From Litorimonas sp. (GTDB lineage Bacteria; Pseudomonadota; Alphaproteobacteria; Caulobacterales; Maricaulaceae): DNA of 23,435 nt. A program made the translations under genes and the position numbers. The stretch spans positions 1 to 23,435 of the forward strand of contig JAPYSU010000026.1 in the NCBI GenBank assembly GCA_029936425.1. Reading direction: 5' to 3'. The first letter of the stretch is position 1. Each line of letters starts with the position of its first letter. Of the stretch, positions 21,244 through 23,435 are shown piece after piece. A model generated the notes under the pieces. The model was not told where the DNA came from. It worked only from the letters and a program-made list of their open reading frames with translations, and made no database searches.

Positions 21244-23328
21244 ATGGCACGCGACTATAAACTCGAAGACTACCGTAACTTCGGCATCATGGCTCACATT
21301 GATGCAGGTAAGACGACCTGCACAGAGCGGATTCTGTATTATACAGGTAAGAACCATAAAATTGCTGAGGTTCATGATGGCGCGGCCACTATGGATTGGA
21401 TGGAACAGGAGCAAGAGCGCGGCATTACGATTACGTCTGCGGCGACCACCTGTTTTTGGGCGGGTAAACGCCTGAACATTATTGATACGCCAGGACACGT
21501 TGACTTCACAATTGAAGTTGAGCGTTCTTTGCGTGTTCTTGACGGCGCTGTTGCGCTTCTTGATGCCAATGCGGGCGTTGAGCCGCAAACCGAGACAGTT
21601 TGGCGTCAGGCTGACAAGTATAAAGTACCTCGCATGATTTTCATCAACAAGATGGATAAGCTTGGCGCCGATTTCTACGCCTCTGTTCAGTCTGTTAAAG
21701 ACCGTCTGGGTGGTAATGCGTTGGAAATGCAGCTACCGATTGGATCTGAAGACAACTTCAAAGGTGTTGTCGATCTGGTCAAGAACGTGGCTTACATGTG
21801 GGAAAAAGAAGCTGATCTCGGCGCGACTTACGATATTGTCGATATTCCGGCTGACATGGTCGAGAAGGCAGCTGAATACCGTGAAAAACTCATCGAAGCT
21901 GTGGCTGAGATGGACGACAAGGTCATGGAAGCGTATTTTGAGGGCGAAATGCCGTCTGTCGAGACGATCCAGGGCTTGGTTCGTAAGGCGACGATCGCAA
22001 ATAAGGTCGTGCCGGTTTTCTGTGGAACAGCGTTTAAGAATAAAGGAGTTCAGCCTCTTCTTGACGCAGTTGTGGCCTATCTTCCGAGCCCGCTCGAAAT
22101 TCCGCCAATTAAAGGCATTGATGTTAAGACAGGCGAAGAGACAACACGTCCGGCCTCTGATGATGCACCGCTTTCTATGTTGGCCTTTAAAATCATGAAC
22201 GACTCCTTTGTTGGGACTTTGACGTTCTGCCGTTTGTATTCTGGTGTTCTTGAAGCTGGTTCAACGATTTTGAACTCCGTCAAGGAAAACAAAGAGCGCG
22301 TTGGCCGGATGATGATGATGCACTCCAATGACCGCGAAGACATCAAAGAGGCCTATGCCGGTGATATCGTTGCGGTAGCGTCTTTGAAGCAAACAACGAC
22401 GGGTGACACATTATGTGATCCTAAGGCTCCGGTTATTCTGGAGCGTATGGAGTTCCCGGATCCGGTGATCGAGATTGCAGTTGAGCCAAAGTCAAAAGCT
22501 GACCAGGAAAAACTAGGTGTTGGCTTGCAGCGTTTGGCGGCGGAAGATCCTTCTTTCCGTGTTTCTACGGATATGGAGTCCGGCCAGACAATCATGGCGG
22601 GTATGGGCGAACTTCACCTGGACATCCTTGTGGATCGTCTGAAGCGCGAATTTGGTGTTGAGGCCAATATCGGTCAGCCACAAGTGGCTTATCGCGAATC
22701 CCTCGCTGCGCCTGTCTCAATCGATTACACGCATAAAAAGCAATCAGGTGGTTCCGGTCAGTTTGGCCGCGTGAAAATTAACTTCACACCGCTTGAGCCG
22801 GGATCAGGTATCGAGTTTGAAAACTCAGTTGTCGGTGGTAACGTTCCTAAGGAATATATCCCGGGTGTTGAAAAAGGTATTCGCACCATGGCGGAAACAG
22901 GTCTTTTGGCTGGTTTCCCGTTCATCGACTTTAAAGCTGAGTTGTATGATGGGGCTTACCATGATGTTGACTCCTCAGTTATGGCTTTCGAAATCGCTGC
23001 TCGCGCTGCTTTCCGCGAAATCAAAAGCGAAGGTCGCATCGATCTGCTAGAGCCTATCATGAAGGTCGAAGTTGTGACGCCTGATGAGTATATGGGCGAC
23101 GTTATTGGTGACTTGAATTCTCGTCGCGGCATGATTGAGGGCACGCAAATGCGCGGTAATGCCAACGTCATTAATTCAATGGTGCCCTTGGCGAACATGT
23201 TTGGTTACGTGAATGACCTGCGGTCTAAAACTCAGGGTCGTGCACAATTTACGATGACATTCGATCATTATGCAAAAACGCCTCAGGCGGTTGCGGATGA
23301 AGTTATCTCAAAGCAGGGCGGCAATTAA
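21244..23328 (+). CDS. fusA: Elongation factor G
   Basis: 694 aa, the normal length. It is the GTPase that drives tRNA-mRNA translocation and, with RRF, ribosome recycling. Motifs: G1 AHIDAGKTT (17-25), switch I end RGITIT (59-64), G3 DTPGH (81-85), G4 NKMD (135-138). The C-terminal domains include KKQSGGSGQFGRVKI (domain IV start) and MIEGTQMRGNANVI. No fusidic-acid-resistance change is obvious. It is third in the str operon, 23 bases after rpsG, and codon use is strongly biased, as expected for a highly expressed gene. Confidence 0.99.
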   Translation: MARDYKLEDYRNFGIMAHIDAGKTTCTERILYYTGKNHKIAEVHDGAATMDWMEQEQERGITITSAATTCFWAGKRLNIIDTPGHVDFTIEVERSLRVLDGAVALLDANAGVEPQTETVWRQADKYKVPRMIFINKMDKLGADFYASVQSVKDRLGGNALEMQLPIGSEDNFKGVVDLVKNVAYMWEKEADLGATYDIVDIPADMVEKAAEYREKLIEAVAEMDDKVMEAYFEGEMPSVETIQGLVRKATIANKVVPVFCGTAFKNKGVQPLLDAVVAYLPSPLEIPPIKGIDVKTGEETTRPASDDAPLSMLAFKIMNDSFVGTLTFCRLYSGVLEAGSTILNSVKENKERVGRMMMMHSNDREDIKEAYAGDIVAVASLKQTTTGDTLCDPKAPVILERMEFPDPVIEIAVEPKSKADQEKLGVGLQRLAAEDPSFRVSTDMESGQTIMAGMGELHLDILVDRLKREFGVEANIGQPQVAYRESLAAPVSIDYTHKKQSGGSGQFGRVKINFTPLEPGSGIEFENSVVGGNVPKEYIPGVEKGIRTMAETGLLAGFPFIDFKAELYDGAYHDVDSSVMAFEIAARAAFREIKSEGRIDLLEPIMKVEVVTPDEYMGDVIGDLNSRRGMIEGTQMRGNANVINSMVPLANMFGYVNDLRSKTQGRAQFTMTFDHYAKTPQAVADEVISKQGGN

Positions 23329-23380
23329 GCCGGTCAATAGTTAAAGTTTAAGGCCTCCTAGAAGAGAACGGAGTAAGAAA

Positions 23381-23435
23381 ATGGCAAAAGAGAAATTTGA
23401 GCGTAATAAGCCTCATGCCAATATCGGCACGATTG
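23381..23435 (+). CDS. tuf: Elongation factor Tu, 3' part beyond the window
   Basis: Only the first 18 codons are present: MAKEKFERNKPHANIGTI, the standard EF-Tu opening just before the G1 loop. GGAG eight bases before the ATG is the ribosome-binding site. The gene is 52 bases after fusA, the usual str-operon order. The rest is cut by the right edge. Confidence 0.95.
   Translation, partial: MAKEKFERNKPHANIGTI

Overview
The window looks like a chromosomal segment of an alphaproteobacterium with moderate G+C, probably free-living and aquatic. The reasons are a class I (not class II) lysyl-tRNA synthetase, a DUF952 gene overlapping class 2 pyrD, a YnbE/YdbL pair, a marine-type Amt transporter and an S12-S7-EF-G-EF-Tu str operon. 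No rRNA, tRNA, CRISPR array, transposase, integrase or phage structural gene is visible. The content is mostly housekeeping and envelope genes, with several small regulated modules.

Layout. 1-464: the 3' part of a probable 6S RNA, cut by the left edge, then a palindromic intergenic element. 465-1919: a compact operon of an SPFH/band-7 membrane protein, a ribbon-helix-helix protein and two tandem DUF4177-like proteins of about 59 aa. It converges on a GT4-type glycosyltransferase (1932-3083, minus). 3084-5591: a control region with a tandem pair of NrdR-box-like sites over a sigma70 promoter, then a class I nrdA without the usual N-terminal ATP cone and without an adjacent nrdB, then a terminator. 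5592-6490: a secreted, probably beta-barrel protein behind two perfect palindromes 30 bp apart. 6556-7377 (minus): an alpha/beta hydrolase. 7500-9098: class I LysRS. 9125-10892: two divergent unrecognised secreted proteins, the second with TPR-like helices. 10900-11526 (minus): an S24/LexA-like repressor with an inverted repeat at its own promoter. 11729-13042 (minus): an ammonium transporter. 13212-14617: DUF952 and pyrD. 14625-15974 (minus): a MATE exporter.

16027-18213 is a regulated module. Two membrane proteins and an HTH_34-type winged-helix regulator form a minus-strand operon. It diverges from a secreted DUF2141 protein across a 118-bp region that carries two copies of a 17-bp near-palindrome, the likely operator. 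18293-18904 (minus) is ynbE-ydbL, here without its usual partner ydbH. 19081-20076 is a TerC-family transporter. The window ends in the str operon (rpsL, rpsG, fusA, tuf cut by the right edge), driven by a near-consensus promoter with a long leader.

I see no large undescribed defence or mobile system. The best candidates for something little described are the SPFH/RHH/DUF4177 operon and the DUF7010-like/wHTH/DUF2141 module with its twin operator. All family names come from reading the sequence; no database search was run.
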